The notes under the pieces: generated by a model
The model's input: the letters and a program-made list of their open reading frames with translations, nothing else
The model's database searches: none
Told to the model about the DNA's origin: nothing
Translations under genes and position numbers: made by a program
In this document: one piece after another, positions 63,432 to 64,000 of the stretch
Position numbering within the stretch: the first letter of the stretch is position 1
Layout of the letters: the number at the start of each line of letters is the position of its first letter
Assembly: GCF_000143415.4 (NCBI RefSeq)
Contig: NW_003314317.1
Span: 937,183 to 1,001,182, forward strand
Reading direction: 5' to 3'
Length of the DNA stretch: 64,000 bases
From: Selaginella moellendorffii
Lineage: Eukaryota > Streptophyta > Lycopodiopsida > Selaginellales > Selaginellaceae

Positions 63432-64000
63432 ATCCCTTAGCCATATTTTTTCCCTCTTACCCAACCAAAATAGAATATAGCGAGAAATATCCAAAAAGAA
63501 AAATTATACAATATGAGAAGGCATTAATTTCTTTTCCAACTTATGTGTAATTGTTTTCTAAGTGTTAGCATAGTTGGATGATGTAACAATAACATGAATT
63601 GATTTAATTAATCACTTGCTTATGGTGCCTTGCAAAATATCCACTAAATAAATTAAATTTCCTCATTTAGCAGTATTAATTTGTACAACCATAGCTTTCA
63701 ATCCTAATCCTTGACCTAGCACAATCCTTAACCACATAACCAAAAACTAAAATAGAAAATTAACACAAAATTTAAAAGATTTACTTTGAAATCCTTCCTA
63801 TTAAAGGAGTTTAATTCCAAAAATCAAGGAATGAATATTAAATTTTCTATCTAGTCAATTAAAATGTTTGAGAGAAGAAATAACTTATACCTTTACTCGA
63901 AGGTCAAACATAAATATGGAGTCATGAAATTTTAAACTTTTTATAAAGTTTGCTCATTCTTAATAGTAACTAACTTTCTCAACCAGATGTGGCCGCATAA
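63432..64000. other. AT-rich DNA to the window end
   Basis: No frames, RNA genes or repeats recognised. AT-rich as in 61731-62976. Confidence 0.5.

Noticed and set aside
1-64000. CRISPR arrays, bacterial operons or defence systems
   Set aside because: None seen. The introns, plant protein families and LTR retrotransposons show plant nuclear DNA; direct repeats present are few-copy local duplications.

Overview
This is nuclear DNA of a land plant, most likely a lycophyte close to Selaginella. The signs are very short introns (mostly 45-70 bp), tightly packed genes, a large PPR gene, an axonemal protein gene (CFAP45) that only plants with swimming sperm keep, and a STOMAGEN/EPFL9-type peptide gene that points to a vascular plant. 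The species is inferred; no search could be run.

Layout. 0-7.4 kb: an unknown gene cut by the window edge, a tRNA-Trp, an F-box/kelch gene, a decayed copy of the RRS1 3' end, then three minus-strand genes in tandem (LRR protein, dihydroneopterin aldolase FolB, RRS1) with only 42-43 bp between coding regions. 7.5-14.2 kb: a decayed kinase+PPR duplicate split by an AT-rich insertion, then the intact protein kinase and PPR genes. 14.4-23.3 kb: a secreted LRR protein, tRNA-Ser, a ZF-HD transcription factor with a long leader, and the ubiquitin E2 variant UEV1/MMS2. 23.4-34.9 kb: ankyrin protein, tRNase Z, a large gene with two SET/LSMT-type modules, CAF1 deadenylase, CFAP45 and a short-chain dehydrogenase. 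35-47.3 kb: an old plus-strand Ty3/gypsy element interrupted in its integrase by a second, minus-strand chromodomain gypsy element (38886-46280) with matching LTRs and a CTTTT target duplication. A 100-N gap and about 520 bp of smeared base calls lie in its left LTR. 47.3-53.1 kb: a small secreted Cys-rich peptide gene, a broken Gnk2/DUF26 gene, a TRIM-like element, a deletion derivative of the outer gypsy family and AT-rich DNA. 53.1-64 kb: the EPFL9-like gene, a phytochrome-kinase-substrate-like gene, an organellar cysteine/cyanoalanine synthase, a potato-type-I protease inhibitor, a rearranged cysteine synthase pseudogene and AT-rich DNA with a second TRIM copy.

Most genes are housekeeping and unrelated: ribosome assembly (RRS1), folate (FolB), mRNA decay (CAF1), tRNA 3' processing (tRNase Z) and K63 ubiquitin chains (UEV1). 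No prokaryote-type operon or defence system is present. The most notable items are the EPFL9-like gene, which is split into short exons, the double SET gene with a signal peptide, the nested retrotransposons, the TRIM family, and a cysteine synthase lacking a conserved loop. Exon borders were read by eye from GT/AG (once GC/AG) sites and frame, and may be off by a few bases.
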